Notes: generated by a model not told the origin, from the sequence alone. Shown: positions 51,074 to 61,036, numbered from the stretch's first letter. The stretch: 64,000 bases of DNA from Paraburkholderia ginsengisoli NBRC 100965 (GCF_000739735.1 NZ_BBJF01000018.1:1-64000); one strand, 5' to 3'. Program-made: numbers and translations.

Positions 51074-53860
51074 TCACCCGAACACCCGCTTCCACAACGC
51101 CAGCACCGCTTGCCGCTCGGTGACGACCAGCGCCGGATCGACCCGTGCCTTCTCCATCCCGTCCAGGCGCAGCTTGTGCTGCAACTTGCGGTACGTGCGA
51201 TACGCCGCGCCGACCGTCTCCGCTTCCTCCTCGCTCATCAGTCCGAAGCGCGACACTTCGCGCAGCAACGCGATGTTGCCGGTATTGCGGATCAGCTCTG
51301 GATCGCTCGCCGCGTGCAACAGCACCCAGTACTGCACGGTGAATTCGATATCGACCATGCCGCCGCGATCGTGCTTCAGATCGAACAGCGCGGGCGTATG
51401 GTTCGGATGCCCCGCCTCGACGCGTGCGCGCATCTCGACGATCTCCTTCGCGAGCGGCGCCGCTTCGCGCGGCGTGGTCAGCACCTGCTCGCGGATGGCC
51501 TCGAATTTCGCGCCGATCTCGGCATCGCCCGCGCAGTAACGCGCACGGCTCAGCGCCTGGTGCTCCCAGACCCATGCGGTGTTGGCCGCGTCGCCTTCAC
51601 GCAGCTGGTAGCGGCGGAACGCGTCCAGATCGGTGACGAGCAGACCCGACTCGCCGTTCGGCCGCAAGCGCAGGTCGACGTCGAACAGCGTGCCCGCGCC
51701 GGTCGCGGTGGTCAGCCAGGTAATCAGGCGGCGGGTGTAGGTCGCGTAGACATCGGCAGCGGCGTCGTCGGGATCGTCGTACAGGAAGATCACGTCGAGG
51801 TCGGACGCGTAGCCCAGTTCCTTGCCGCCCAGCTTGCCGTACGCGATCACCGCGAAGCGCGGCACGTCGCGGTGGCGCTTCGGCAACTGGTTCCAGACGG
51901 CCTGGAGCGTGACGTCGAGCACCGCGTCGGCGAGTTCGGACAGCCGGTCGCTCACGTGCTCGACGCTCAGCTTGCCGGCGAGATCGATCAGCAGAATGCG
52001 GAACACCTCGGCCTGGTGCGCGTGGCGCAGCAGATCCATCTGCTGCTCGACACCATCGGCGGCCGCGAGCCGCAGGCGCAGCGTGCGCTTGAACTCGGGC
52101 CAGTCGAACGGACTGTTGATCGCTTCGGCGTCCAGCAGCTCGTCGAGCAATTGCGGATGGCGAATCAGGTAGCCGGCCGCCCAGCGCGAGCCGCCCAGCA
52201 CCGAGAGCACCTGATGCAACGCCTGCGGATATTCGGTCAGCAGCGCGAGGTACGCGCCGCGTCGGCTCACCGCTTCGAGCAGATCGAAGAAGCGCGCGAC
52301 CGTATCGCCGCGTCGCTCGGCCGGTTCGAGCGTACGCGCGGCTTCCAGCGCGCGCTGCGCGACGATGTCGAAGCGTTGCCGGCTGCGCTCGGCGAGCCCC
52401 GCGTAACGCGACGACTGCCACACCGCGCGCAGACGCGCGAGCAGCTCGCCCGGCTCGGCCACGCCGAGTTCGATCAGGCGCGCGCGCAATGCTTCGTCGG
52501 CGCTGTCGTCGGCAAGCGCGCTGCTCCATACCCATGCGGCGGCGCCGTCTTCGGGGGCGCCGCAGCCGTCGCGGCCGCTCACCTTGTCGGCGAAAATCTG
52601 GTCGAACTGCTGTTCGACGAATTCGCGATGCGCATCGAGCTTCGCCATCAGCACCGTGTAGTCGTCGCAACCCATCGTGCGGGCGAGTGCTGCGCGCTCT
52701 TCCGGGTCGACCGGCATCGCGTGGGTCTGCGCGTCGTTGCGGTATTGCAGACGGTGTTCGAGTTCGCGCAGAAAACGGTAGGCGGCCGAGAGCCTCTCGC
52801 ACACCGATGTGTCCAGCAGCCCATGCGCGGCTGCGTGGCGCAATACGGCGAGCGTCAGCCGAACGCGAAAGCCCGCGTCCTGGCCGCCGCGAATCAGCTG
52901 GAACACCTGCGCGCTGAATTCGATTTCACGGATGCCGCCACGTCCGAGCTTGATGTCGTCGGCCTTGTCGGGCCGCATCGACGCGCGACGCTGCGCCTCC
53001 TGGCGAATCTGCAAATGCAGCGCACGAATCGCGCTGATCACGCCAAAGTCGAGATAGCGGCGATAGACGAACGGCGTGACGATCGCGTCGAGCTGCTTCT
53101 GCAAGCGCTGCGCGGCATCGCTCATGCCTTCCGACACGAGCCGGCCCTTGATCCACGCATAGCGCTCCCACTCGCGGCCCTGCACGTAGAAATACTCTTC
53201 GAGCATGCCGAGGCTGCACACGAGCGGCCCCGAGTCGCCGTTCGGCCGCAGGCGCATGTCGACGCGGAACACGTAGCCGTCGGCGGTCACTTCGGCGAGC
53301 GCGCCGATCAGACGCTTGCCGAGGCGCGTGAAGAAGTCCTGCGTCGCGATCGGCGAACGCTGGCCGCCCGCCGTCTCGCCGTCCTCTTCATAGACGAAGA
53401 TCAGATCGATGTCCGACGACACGTTCAGCTCGCGCCCGCCCAGCTTGCCCATTCCCACGACGCCGAGTGCGAGGCGCTCGCCCTGCGGACCGCGCGGCTC
53501 GCCGTACAGCGTTTCCAGCTCGGCGGACAGCACCGTGAGCGCGCGCTGGATCGTCGTCTCCGCCAGATCGGTCATCGCGCCGGTGACTTCGGCGATGTCC
53601 GCCTTGCCCGCCAGATCACGCTCCATCACCGCACAGAACACCTCGGTGCGCAGTTGGCGCAAGGCCCGTTTGAGTGCATCCTCGTTCAATGGCGTGCCAG
53701 CCGCGTCGGCGCACAACGCGTCGAAACGCGCATCGATGCGCGCGCGGGTCAGCGGCGCGGCCGCCAGTGCTGCCACGTGCGTCACGAGCGACGGACGGGC
53801 CGCCGCAGCGCGCGCGGCGTAATGTGAATAGCTGGAACTCGGGAGTGTGGCGTCAGTCAT
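51074..53860 (-). CDS. glnE: Bifunctional glutamine synthetase adenylyltransferase/deadenylase
   Basis: Adds or removes AMP on glutamine synthetase in response to PII and glutamine. The 928-residue protein has two nucleotidyltransferase domains, each with the G-x-D-x-D type site. The N-terminal deadenylase domain has E-L-N-V-S-S-D-I-D-L-I-F-V-Y, and the C-terminal adenylylation domain has L-G-Y-A-S-D-L-D-V-I-F-L-Y. Both halves also show R-L-R-P-N-G blocks. Starts at the ATG at 53860; 18 further codons upstream are open but not conserved. It is divergent from yhdP, and the neighbourhood has no other nitrogen-control genes. Confidence 0.96.
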   Translation of the reverse strand: MTDATLPSSSYSHYAARAAAARPSLVTHVAALAAAPLTRARIDARFDALCADAAGTPLNEDALKRALRQLRTEVFCAVMERDLAGKADIAEVTGAMTDLAETTIQRALTVLSAELETLYGEPRGPQGERLALGVVGMGKLGGRELNVSSDIDLIFVYEEDGETAGGQRSPIATQDFFTRLGKRLIGALAEVTADGYVFRVDMRLRPNGDSGPLVCSLGMLEEYFYVQGREWERYAWIKGRLVSEGMSDAAQRLQKQLDAIVTPFVYRRYLDFGVISAIRALHLQIRQEAQRRASMRPDKADDIKLGRGGIREIEFSAQVFQLIRGGQDAGFRVRLTLAVLRHAAAHGLLDTSVCERLSAAYRFLRELEHRLQYRNDAQTHAMPVDPEERAALARTMGCDDYTVLMAKLDAHREFVEQQFDQIFADKVSGRDGCGAPEDGAAAWVWSSALADDSADEALRARLIELGVAEPGELLARLRAVWQSSRYAGLAERSRQRFDIVAQRALEAARTLEPAERRGDTVARFFDLLEAVSRRGAYLALLTEYPQALHQVLSVLGGSRWAAGYLIRHPQLLDELLDAEAINSPFDWPEFKRTLRLRLAAADGVEQQMDLLRHAHQAEVFRILLIDLAGKLSVEHVSDRLSELADAVLDVTLQAVWNQLPKRHRDVPRFAVIAYGKLGGKELGYASDLDVIFLYDDPDDAAADVYATYTRRLITWLTTATGAGTLFDVDLRLRPNGESGLLVTDLDAFRRYQLREGDAANTAWVWEHQALSRARYCAGDAEIGAKFEAIREQVLTTPREAAPLAKEIVEMRARVEAGHPNHTPALFDLKHDRGGMVDIEFTVQYWVLLHAASDPELIRNTGNIALLREVSRFGLMSEEEAETVGAAYRTYRKLQHKLRLDGMEKARVDPALVVTERQAVLALWKRVFG

Positions 53861-54047
53861 CAAAGGTCTGGCTCGCTCATTGCTTGGATAGCGTGGTTCA
53901 ATTCGCTGTAACACTGCGGCCCGGCGCTTCGGCGCAAGCGCCGGAACGGCGTGCAGACAGGGTTTGCCGGAAGTCCGCCGACCCTTTGCCGTGTGTTACA
54001 TTTCGTCGTTAATTCGCAAAACTACCATATCGCCCACCCGCCGCAGC

Positions 54048-57000
54048 ATGTCCGAGCGAAACGAATCCGCCGACCCGCACGAAACCGGGCAGGTCCGGCC
54101 TGTGAGCGGAAACGACCACATCGTGCTGCGTCGGACCTTGCGCGTGGTCCTCACGCTCGCGCTCGTCCTCTATTTCATCGCGACGGCTCTGTTTCTCGGC
54201 TTGCGCTACGTGGTGCTGCCGCGGGTCGACTCGTTCCGCCCGCGCATCGAAGCCATCGTTTCCGAGAAGCTGCGCACGCAGTTCACCATCGGCAAGCTGG
54301 CGCCGCATTGGAGCGGTTTTCAGCCGGGCGTCGACGTCACCAACCTCGTCATCCGCGACCATGAAGGCAACGCCGCGCTGACGATTCCGCGCGCCACCGC
54401 CACGGTGTCATGGAAATCCCTCTGGCAGTTTCATCCGGCGCTTTCCAGCCTGATCGTCGAGCAGCCCGACGTGCTGGTCTCGCGCAACGCGGACGGCGTG
54501 CTGTCGGTCGCGGGCGTGCCGGTGCCGACCCGCCATAGCGGCAACGACACACTGTCCACCTGGCTCCTGCGCCAGCAGGCGATCGTGCTGCGCGGCGGCG
54601 TGCTGCGCTGGCGCGACGCGCAACACACGGCGCCCGAACTCGCGCTGCGCGACATCCGCATCGCGATCCTGAACGACGGCTACGACCACCGGCTCGCACT
54701 GCAGGCGCCCGCCGACGGCCAGGTGCTGCACGGCCCAATCGACTTCCGCTCGCATTTCCGGCACGCGCCGCTCAGCGCCATCGGCAAGCCGATCAACTGG
54801 ACCGGCCAGGTGTATATGTCGACGGGTCCGGTCGATCTGCCGACGCTCGCGCGCTACATCAATTTCCCGATCGAGACATTTGCTGGCCGCGTCGACAACG
54901 CGATCTGGGCCGACTTCGCCGATGGCCGGATGAAGACGGCGAGCGGCAGACTGAACGGCACCGACGTCGCGCTGCGCGTGCGGCCGACTCAGCCGAAGCT
55001 GCTGCTGCCGGTCGCTCATTTCTCGTGGCATCTCGACGTCGCCGAGCAGGGCGACTACCGGCTGCAACTCACCGACCTGCGCGCCGAACTTGGCCAGCCG
55101 CCGCTCGACGACGGCACGCCGCTCACCCGCACGCTCGCGTTCGCGAAGCTTGATGGGCGCTACCGGACGGCGTCGCAGCAGCATGGGCAACTCGTGAGCG
55201 TCACCGGCGACCGCGTCGACCTGGGCATTCTCGCGGAATTCAGCCGTGCGCTGCCGCTGCCGCGACAGCTGCTGAATAATCTGGTGCGCTTCAATCCGCG
55301 CGGTCTGATGGCCAACTACGTGATCGAAGTCGAGCGCGGCAAGCCGGAGTCCGGTCAAGTGGGCGGCGATCGCCGCTCGAACGGCGCGGAGCCGATCGAG
55401 CGTTATCGCTTCAAGGGCGATCTGCAGGGCATCAGCGTGGCCGCTCAGGAACCGGGGCCGGGGCTCACCCCGCGCAATCACCCGCGCGCGGGCATCCCGG
55501 GCATCGAAAATCTGTGGGGCAGCGTCGACGCCGACGAAAACCACGGCAGCGCGCTCCTCGACACGTCCAACGTGGCGATTACGTTGCCAGGCGTGTTCGA
55601 CGATCCGCGCCTGAAGCTCGATCGTCTGCACGGCCGAGCCGACTGGACCATCACGCCGAAGGCGCCCGGCGAGGCGCGCCCGGGGTTCGCCGTGAAGCTG
55701 GCCGATTTCGCCGTCTCGAACGCGGACGTCGCGGCCACCGCAAGCGCCAACTACAGCAACCCCGGCCACGGCCGCGGCTCGCTGGACCTGAAGGCCGACT
55801 TCCAGCGCGCCCAGGTGACGCGCATCGTCCGCTATCTGCCGACCAGCATCAGCGAGAAGCTGCGCATCTACCTCGGCCACGGGCTGCAGGCCGGCGTGTC
55901 GCACGGTGCGACGATCGAAGTGCACGGCGACCTGACCAAATTCCCCTATTCGCGCGATCCCGACGCCGGCATCTTTCATATCGTCGCGCCGTTCAGGGGC
56001 GGCAAGTTCGATCCTTCGCCCTACCCGCCGCGCAACATGAGGAACGGCACGCCGAACGTGTGGCCGCCGCTCGACGGCATCGACGGCGTGTTCGAACTCA
56101 AGCAGAACGTGATGCGCTTCGATATCGAGCGCGGACGCTACCGGCGCGTCGCGCTGACCGGCGTCAACGGCCGGATCGACGACCTCGGCACCCGCGAGTC
56201 GAAACTCATCATCCAGGGCAACGGCCGCGGGCCGCTCGCCGACATGCTCGACTACGTGAACGGCAGTTCACTCGGCATCATGGCCCGCCACCAGACCGAG
56301 AAGATTCGCGCCGAAGGGCCCGCGTCGCTCGCGCTCAAGCTGACGGTGCCGCGTACGCCGAAGCCGCATATCGGCGTGGAAGGCGCGGTCGGCTTCATGA
56401 ACAACCGGCTGAGCGTGCCGCACGTGCCGCCGCTGTCACAGCTGAACGGCCGGGTGCGCTTCACCGAGCGCACGGCGCAGGTCGACCGGCTTTCGGGGCA
56501 ATTCCTCGGCGGCGACGTGCACGCGAACGGCGGCCTGCGGCAGGACGGCACCTACGCGCTGGCGCTGGGCGGCCATATCGCCGTCGATGCCGCGCGCGGC
56601 CTCGATCTGCATGGCCCGGCCGCGCAGGTGCTGGCGCGCCTGAGCGGCACCGCGCCGTACGCGCTGAACGTGCGCGGCGCTAAAGGCAGCTTGCCGGAAG
56701 TGAGCGCGAACTCGGACCTGACCGGCCTCGCGCTCGACTTCCCCGCGCCCTTCAACAAGGAGGCCGGCACGCCGATGCCGCTGCACTTCGCCGTCAGGCC
56801 GTCCGCGACGCCGGGCGAGGCCGGACTGGAGCGCGCCGACCTGACCTTCGGACCGGTCGCCGCCGCGTATCTGCTGCGCTATCAGCCGAAAGCGATGCCG
56901 ACGGTGGTGCGCGGCGCGATCGGCGTGAACCGGCCCGCCGACCTGCCGTCGGAAGGCGTGGTCGCCGCCGTCGACGTGCCGGTGTTCGACGCCGACGCGT

Positions 57001-58259
57001 GGCGAGCGCTCGCCGCGCAGATGCGCACCCAGAGCGCGCCCGCCGCGTCCGCGACGCCGCCGGCCCCGGCGGCCGCCCCCGCCCCGCCGAATCCGGCCGT
57101 CACGCAATTCCTGCCGAACCGCTTCGCGCTGCACATCGACACGTTGACGCTGCTCAAGCGCCACTGGGACAGCGTGGTGGTCGGCGCGTCGCATGCGGAC
57201 GGCAAATGGCAGGCGAACATCGCGTCGAACCAGGTGTCCGGCCACGTGTCGTGGCTGCCGGGCGTCACCCGCGATTCGCCGGGCGCGCTGCAGGCGCGCT
57301 TTGCGCGCGTCGTGATTCCGTCGGTCGAGGACAAGGATATGCTCGGCCCGGCGATGTCGGCGCCGGCGCAGAACATGCCATCGATCGATCTGGTGGTCAA
57401 CGAGCTGATCGTGCGCGACCGCGACATCGGCCGCCTCGAAGTGGACGCGCACAACTTCGAGGAAGACGGCGTGCCGGTCTGGCAGCTCGACAAACTCGAC
57501 ATCACGAATCCCGCCGCGACGCTCACCGCCACCGCGAACTGGCGCACCTCGACGGAGCTGGGCAGCGTCGCCGACGAAGCGTTGCCGCGCCGCACCGTGG
57601 TCGATTTCAAGCTGGACGTGAAGGACGCCGGCGGGCTGGTCGAACGCTTCGGCCTGCCGCGCACGATCAAGGGCGGCACCGGTTCGCTGTCGGGCAAGAT
57701 GATGTGGCTCGGCGCGCCAGCCGCGATCGACTTTCCGACGCTCAACGGCAATCTGGCCGGGGACCTGCGCCACGGCCAGATCCTCAAGATCGACCCAGGT
57801 GTCGCCACGCTGCTGGGCGTGCTCAGCCTGCAAAGCCTTGCGCGCATCGCCACGCTGGATTTCCGCGATGTAATCGGCGAGGGGCTGCCGTTCTCGAGCG
57901 TCACGGCCACCGCGCAGATTCACAACGGCATCGGCCGCACGGACAACTTCAGGATGGTGACCGCGCCGGCGCGCGTCGACATGAAGGGCTCCGTCGACCT
58001 CGCGCAGAAGACCCAGGACATGCATCTGCATGTCACGCCGACCGTCAGCGCGGGCGCCGCGGTGATCGCCGCGGCGGTCATCAACCCACTGTTCGGCCTC
58101 GGCGCGCTGGTGGCCGATCTGGCGCTCACCCACTCGGTCTCGCACGTGTTCGCGCGCGAGTATGCGATCACCGGTTCGTGGTCGAAACCGCACGTCGAGC
58201 GGGTGACGGGCGATCGCGGTAAGATGGACGCTCCGGCTTCGACCGTGGAAGCGCACTGA
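54048..58259 (+). CDS. yhdP: YhdP family AsmA-like protein
   Basis: A 1403-residue bitopic protein with one N-terminal membrane helix (about residues 30-52), followed by a very long periplasmic region built of beta-repeat (AsmA/TamB-like) segments, and a C-terminal AsmA-like domain including L-N-G-N-L-A-G-D-L-R-H-G-Q-I-L. YhdP-type proteins form hydrophobic bridges that move phospholipids to the outer membrane. A Pro/Ala-rich linker (A-P-A-A-A-P-A-P-P-N-P) lies near residue 1010. The ATG at 54048 is used; the frame begins earlier at 53964 without a ribosome binding site. First gene of the conserved yhdP-nit-tldD series. Confidence 0.93.
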   Translation: MSERNESADPHETGQVRPVSGNDHIVLRRTLRVVLTLALVLYFIATALFLGLRYVVLPRVDSFRPRIEAIVSEKLRTQFTIGKLAPHWSGFQPGVDVTNLVIRDHEGNAALTIPRATATVSWKSLWQFHPALSSLIVEQPDVLVSRNADGVLSVAGVPVPTRHSGNDTLSTWLLRQQAIVLRGGVLRWRDAQHTAPELALRDIRIAILNDGYDHRLALQAPADGQVLHGPIDFRSHFRHAPLSAIGKPINWTGQVYMSTGPVDLPTLARYINFPIETFAGRVDNAIWADFADGRMKTASGRLNGTDVALRVRPTQPKLLLPVAHFSWHLDVAEQGDYRLQLTDLRAELGQPPLDDGTPLTRTLAFAKLDGRYRTASQQHGQLVSVTGDRVDLGILAEFSRALPLPRQLLNNLVRFNPRGLMANYVIEVERGKPESGQVGGDRRSNGAEPIERYRFKGDLQGISVAAQEPGPGLTPRNHPRAGIPGIENLWGSVDADENHGSALLDTSNVAITLPGVFDDPRLKLDRLHGRADWTITPKAPGEARPGFAVKLADFAVSNADVAATASANYSNPGHGRGSLDLKADFQRAQVTRIVRYLPTSISEKLRIYLGHGLQAGVSHGATIEVHGDLTKFPYSRDPDAGIFHIVAPFRGGKFDPSPYPPRNMRNGTPNVWPPLDGIDGVFELKQNVMRFDIERGRYRRVALTGVNGRIDDLGTRESKLIIQGNGRGPLADMLDYVNGSSLGIMARHQTEKIRAEGPASLALKLTVPRTPKPHIGVEGAVGFMNNRLSVPHVPPLSQLNGRVRFTERTAQVDRLSGQFLGGDVHANGGLRQDGTYALALGGHIAVDAARGLDLHGPAAQVLARLSGTAPYALNVRGAKGSLPEVSANSDLTGLALDFPAPFNKEAGTPMPLHFAVRPSATPGEAGLERADLTFGPVAAAYLLRYQPKAMPTVVRGAIGVNRPADLPSEGVVAAVDVPVFDADAWRALAAQMRTQSAPAASATPPAPAAAPAPPNPAVTQFLPNRFALHIDTLTLLKRHWDSVVVGASHADGKWQANIASNQVSGHVSWLPGVTRDSPGALQARFARVVIPSVEDKDMLGPAMSAPAQNMPSIDLVVNELIVRDRDIGRLEVDAHNFEEDGVPVWQLDKLDITNPAATLTATANWRTSTELGSVADEALPRRTVVDFKLDVKDAGGLVERFGLPRTIKGGTGSLSGKMMWLGAPAAIDFPTLNGNLAGDLRHGQILKIDPGVATLLGVLSLQSLARIATLDFRDVIGEGLPFSSVTATAQIHNGIGRTDNFRMVTAPARVDMKGSVDLAQKTQDMHLHVTPTVSAGAAVIAAAVINPLFGLGALVADLALTHSVSHVFAREYAITGSWSKPHVERVTGDRGKMDAPASTVEAH

Positions 58260-58407
58260 GTTTTTCCGGCGTTCTGTTTGCCCGTTCGGCCGGCCGAACG
58301 CCCCAGTGCCGCGACGGCGGCTCCAGCCAGCCCTGAACGACGTTATCGACGTAATTGGCGTCAGCGGTTCGCGCCGCCCGCCTTGCCGGGAGTTCTTCGA
58401 AACGCTC

Positions 58408-59271
58408 ATGAGCGAAACACACGTCTCTCCATCGCCGTCCGCCGCGCACTCCAGCGGTTCCCTCGCCAGCATTTTCCGGATCGCCGCGCTGCAGATGGTG
58501 AGCACGCCGGACCGCGAGCGCAATCTCGCCGAAGCCGGGCGCCTGATCGCCGAAGCCGCCGCCGACGGCGCGCAACTCGTCCTGCTGCCCGAATACTTCT
58601 GCTTCATGGGATTCAAAGACACGGACAAGCTGGCCGTGCGCGAAGCCTATCGGGACGGCCCGATCCAGCGTTTTCTCGCCGATGCCGCGCGCCGCCACAA
58701 AATCTGGGTGATCGGCGGCACGCTGCCGATCACCGCGCCGGAAGCGTCGCGCGTGTTGAACACCACGCTGGTGTTCGATCCGCAAGGCAACGAAGCCGCG
58801 CGCTACGACAAGATTCACCTGTTCAACTTCGAGAAGGGCGAGGAGTCGTTCGACGAGGCGCGCACCATCCGCCCCGGCGGCGAGGTCCGCAGCTTCGAGG
58901 CACCGTTCGGCCGCGTGGGTCTGTCGGTCTGCTACGATCTGCGCTTTCCGGAGCTGTACCGGCGCATGGGCGATTGCGCGCTGATCGTGGTGCCGTCCGC
59001 CTTCACTTACACCACCGGCCGCGCGCATTGGGAAATGCTGTTGCGCGCCCGGGCGGTCGAAAACCAGTGTTACGTGCTGGCCGCGGCGCAAGGCGGCAAA
59101 CACGAAAACGGCCGCCGGACCTGGGGCCACAGCATGCTGATCGACCCGTGGGGCGAAGTCGTCGCGGTGCGCGATGAAGGCGCCGGCGTGGTCGCCGGCA
59201 ATCTCGAGCGTGCGCGCATCGACGAAGTGCGACAGAGCCTGCCCGCCTGGCGTCATCGTGTGCTCAGTTGA
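58408..59271 (+). CDS. Nitrilase-superfamily amidohydrolase (Nit1/deaminated glutathione amidase-like)
   Basis: A 287-residue carbon-nitrogen hydrolase with the Glu-Lys-Cys triad visible: L-V-L-L-P-E-Y-F (Glu), Y-D-K-I-H-L-F-N-F-E-K-G (Lys) and S-V-C-Y-D-L-R-F-P-E-L-Y (Cys). The motif after the Cys and the H-L-F pattern fit the Nit1/NitFhit branch, which repairs deaminated glutathione. Lies between yhdP and tldD as in many beta- and gamma-proteobacteria. The ATG at 58408 is preceded by GGGAG at some distance; the frame extends to 58306 with no conserved sequence. Confidence 0.9.
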   Translation: MSETHVSPSPSAAHSSGSLASIFRIAALQMVSTPDRERNLAEAGRLIAEAAADGAQLVLLPEYFCFMGFKDTDKLAVREAYRDGPIQRFLADAARRHKIWVIGGTLPITAPEASRVLNTTLVFDPQGNEAARYDKIHLFNFEKGEESFDEARTIRPGGEVRSFEAPFGRVGLSVCYDLRFPELYRRMGDCALIVVPSAFTYTTGRAHWEMLLRARAVENQCYVLAAAQGGKHENGRRTWGHSMLIDPWGEVVAVRDEGAGVVAGNLERARIDEVRQSLPAWRHRVLS

Positions 59272-59359
59272 AACGACATTGAAACTGCGGCGCCCCGCAC
59301 GCACCTAGCGTGACTCGGGCGCTAACCGAATCCTCCGTATCGAGCAGAACATACTTCGC

Positions 59360-60826
59360 ATGAACATCATCGAACCCGGTATCCGTAATCTCGCCACCGC
59401 CAAGGACATCCTCCTGACGCCCTACGGTCTCGACGAATCCCTGCTCACCCGCACGCTCGCCGAAATCTTCACGCACAAGATCGACTACGCGGACCTGTAC
59501 TTCCAGTACACGCGCAGCGAAGCGTGGAGTCTCGAAGAAGGCATCGTGAAATCGGGCAGCTTCAGCATCGACCAGGGCGTCGGCGTGCGCGCCGTGTCGG
59601 GCGATCGCACCGCTTTCGCGTACTCGGACGATCTGTCGCCCGAGGCGATTCGTCAGGCGGCGCTCGCCACCCGTTCGATCGCCAAGGCGGGCGGCGGCAA
59701 GCAGAAGATCAAGGCGGCCACTTCGCTGACCGGCATCGCCGGGCGCGATCTGTATCTGCCCTCCGATCCGCTCCATTCGCTCGACGCAACCGCCAAGGTC
59801 AAGCTGCTCGAGCGCATCGAAAAGATGGCGCGCGGGCGCGATCCGCGCATCCAGCAGGTGATGGCGGGCCTCGCCGGCGAGTACGACGTGGTGCTGGTGG
59901 CGCGCAGCGACGGCGCCCTCGCGGCCGACATCCGTCCGCTCGTACGTGTGTCGGTCACGGTGATCGCCGAGCAGAACGGCCGCCGCGAAATCGGCAGCGG
60001 CGGCGGCGGCGGGCGTTTCGACTATGGCTATTTCACCGACGAAGTGCTGTCGCGCTACGTCGACGACGCCGTGCACGCGGCGCTGGTGAATCTCGACGCG
60101 CGTCCGGCGCCGGCCGGCGCGATGACCGTCGTGCTCGGACCGGGCTGGCCCGGCGTGCTGCTGCACGAAGCAATCGGCCACGGCCTCGAAGGCGACTTCA
60201 ACCGCAAGGGCTCGTCGGCGTTCGCGGGACGTATCGGCGAACAGGTCGCCGCTAAGGGCGTCACGGTGGTCGACGACGGCACGCTGCCGAACCGTCGCGG
60301 CTCGCTCAATATCGACGACGAAGGCAACCCGACCCAGTGCACGACCCTGATCGAGGACGGCATCCTGAAGGGCTACATCCAGGACACGCTGAACGCGCGC
60401 CTGATGAAGATGCCCGTCACCGGCAACGCGCGTCGCGAGTCGTACGCGGCGCTGCCAATGCCGCGCATGACCAACACGTACATGCTCAACGGCGACAAGG
60501 ACCCGCAGGAAATTCTCGCGTCGGTGAAGAACGGCTTGTACGCGGTGAACTTCGGCGGCGGCCAGGTCGACATCACGAACGGCAAGTTCGTGTTCTCGGC
60601 CTCCGAGGCGTACATGATCGAAAACGGCAAGATCACATACCCGGTCAAGGGCGCGACGCTGATCGGCAGCGGTCCGGAATCGCTCAAGTACGTCAGCATG
60701 ATCGGCAACGACATGAAGCTCGACTCGGGCGTCGGCGTGTGCGGCAAGGAAGGCCAGAGCGTGCCGGTGGGCGTCGGCCAGCCGACGCTGCGCATCGACC
60801 GGATGACCGTGGGCGGCACTGCCTGA
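59360..60826 (+). CDS. tldD: Metalloprotease TldD
   Basis: One half of the TldD/TldE zinc protease that degrades unfolded peptides and matures some RiPPs. The 488-residue protein has the metal motif L-L-H-E-A-I-G-H-G-L-E-G-D (H-E-x-x-x-H) near residue 265 and the usual PmbA/TldD fold blocks (E-G-I-V-K-S-G-S-F, G-V-G-V-R-A). TldE (PmbA), its necessary partner, is not in this window. Eighty-eight bases after nit. Transcription probably ends in the double hairpin region at 60841-60889. Confidence 0.96.
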   Translation: MNIIEPGIRNLATAKDILLTPYGLDESLLTRTLAEIFTHKIDYADLYFQYTRSEAWSLEEGIVKSGSFSIDQGVGVRAVSGDRTAFAYSDDLSPEAIRQAALATRSIAKAGGGKQKIKAATSLTGIAGRDLYLPSDPLHSLDATAKVKLLERIEKMARGRDPRIQQVMAGLAGEYDVVLVARSDGALAADIRPLVRVSVTVIAEQNGRREIGSGGGGGRFDYGYFTDEVLSRYVDDAVHAALVNLDARPAPAGAMTVVLGPGWPGVLLHEAIGHGLEGDFNRKGSSAFAGRIGEQVAAKGVTVVDDGTLPNRRGSLNIDDEGNPTQCTTLIEDGILKGYIQDTLNARLMKMPVTGNARRESYAALPMPRMTNTYMLNGDKDPQEILASVKNGLYAVNFGGGQVDITNGKFVFSASEAYMIENGKITYPVKGATLIGSGPESLKYVSMIGNDMKLDSGVGVCGKEGQSVPVGVGQPTLRIDRMTVGGTA

Positions 60827-60840
60827 TTTTGCAGCAAACG

Positions 60841-60889
60841 CATACTTCGTGCGCAATATGCGCGAAGTATGCGGATTTTCCGCATTTTT
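60841..60889 (+). terminator. Overlapping hairpins ending the tldD transcript
   Basis: Arms ATGCGGA (60869-60875) and TCCGCAT (60879-60885) form a stem with loop TTT followed by TTTT, a normal terminator. Immediately upstream, CATACTTCG (60841-60849) pairs with CGAAGTATG (60863-60871), with further pairing inside. The two stems share 60869-60871, so they cannot both form fully. Confidence 0.75.
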
Positions 60890-60901
60890 GCACCCCTCCG
60901 C

Positions 60902-60930
60902 TTGTCAACCGAGCCTGAGCGGGTTATAAA
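60902..60930 (+). promoter_or_regulatory. Sigma-70 promoter for the aroG leader
   Basis: TTGTCA (60902-60907), a 17-base spacer and TATAAA (60925-60930): a close match to the sigma-70 consensus with ideal spacing. The transcript would start near 60937, about 30 bases before the leader ATG and 283 before aroG. Confidence 0.8.
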
Positions 60931-60967
60931 GTCACTCACCCTTTTTGACCAGCGACCTCATTTCGTC

Positions 60968-61036
60968 ATGTCCGCCAAGTTTTACTTTTACTTTTTTTGG
61001 TATCTCAGACCGCTGGCGGATCGAGAGGGGTGTTAG
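60968..61036 (+). CDS. Aromatic-residue leader peptide of aroG
   Basis: A 22-codon frame, ATG to TAG. It starts M-S-A-K, then has eight consecutive aromatic codons, F-Y-F-Y-F-F-W-Y (60980-61003), then L-R-P-L-A-D-R-E-G-C. Five amino acid codons at most would be expected to be aromatic by chance in a frame several times longer. No strong Shine-Dalgarno sequence is seen in the 30-base 5' leader, the main weakness. It lies downstream of a good promoter and upstream of a terminator and the DAHP synthase gene, as trpL and pheL do for their operons. Too short for usual gene finders. Its likely role is as a sensor of charged Phe-, Tyr- and Trp-tRNA, not as a functional peptide. Confidence 0.85.
   Translation: MSAKFYFYFFWYLRPLADREGC

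Noticed and set aside
51110..53827. 905-codon + strand frame opposite glnE
   Set aside because: Arg/Ala/Gln/Val-rich shadow of a high-GC gene. No domain or ribosome binding site is recognisable, and glnE motifs are clear on the other strand.
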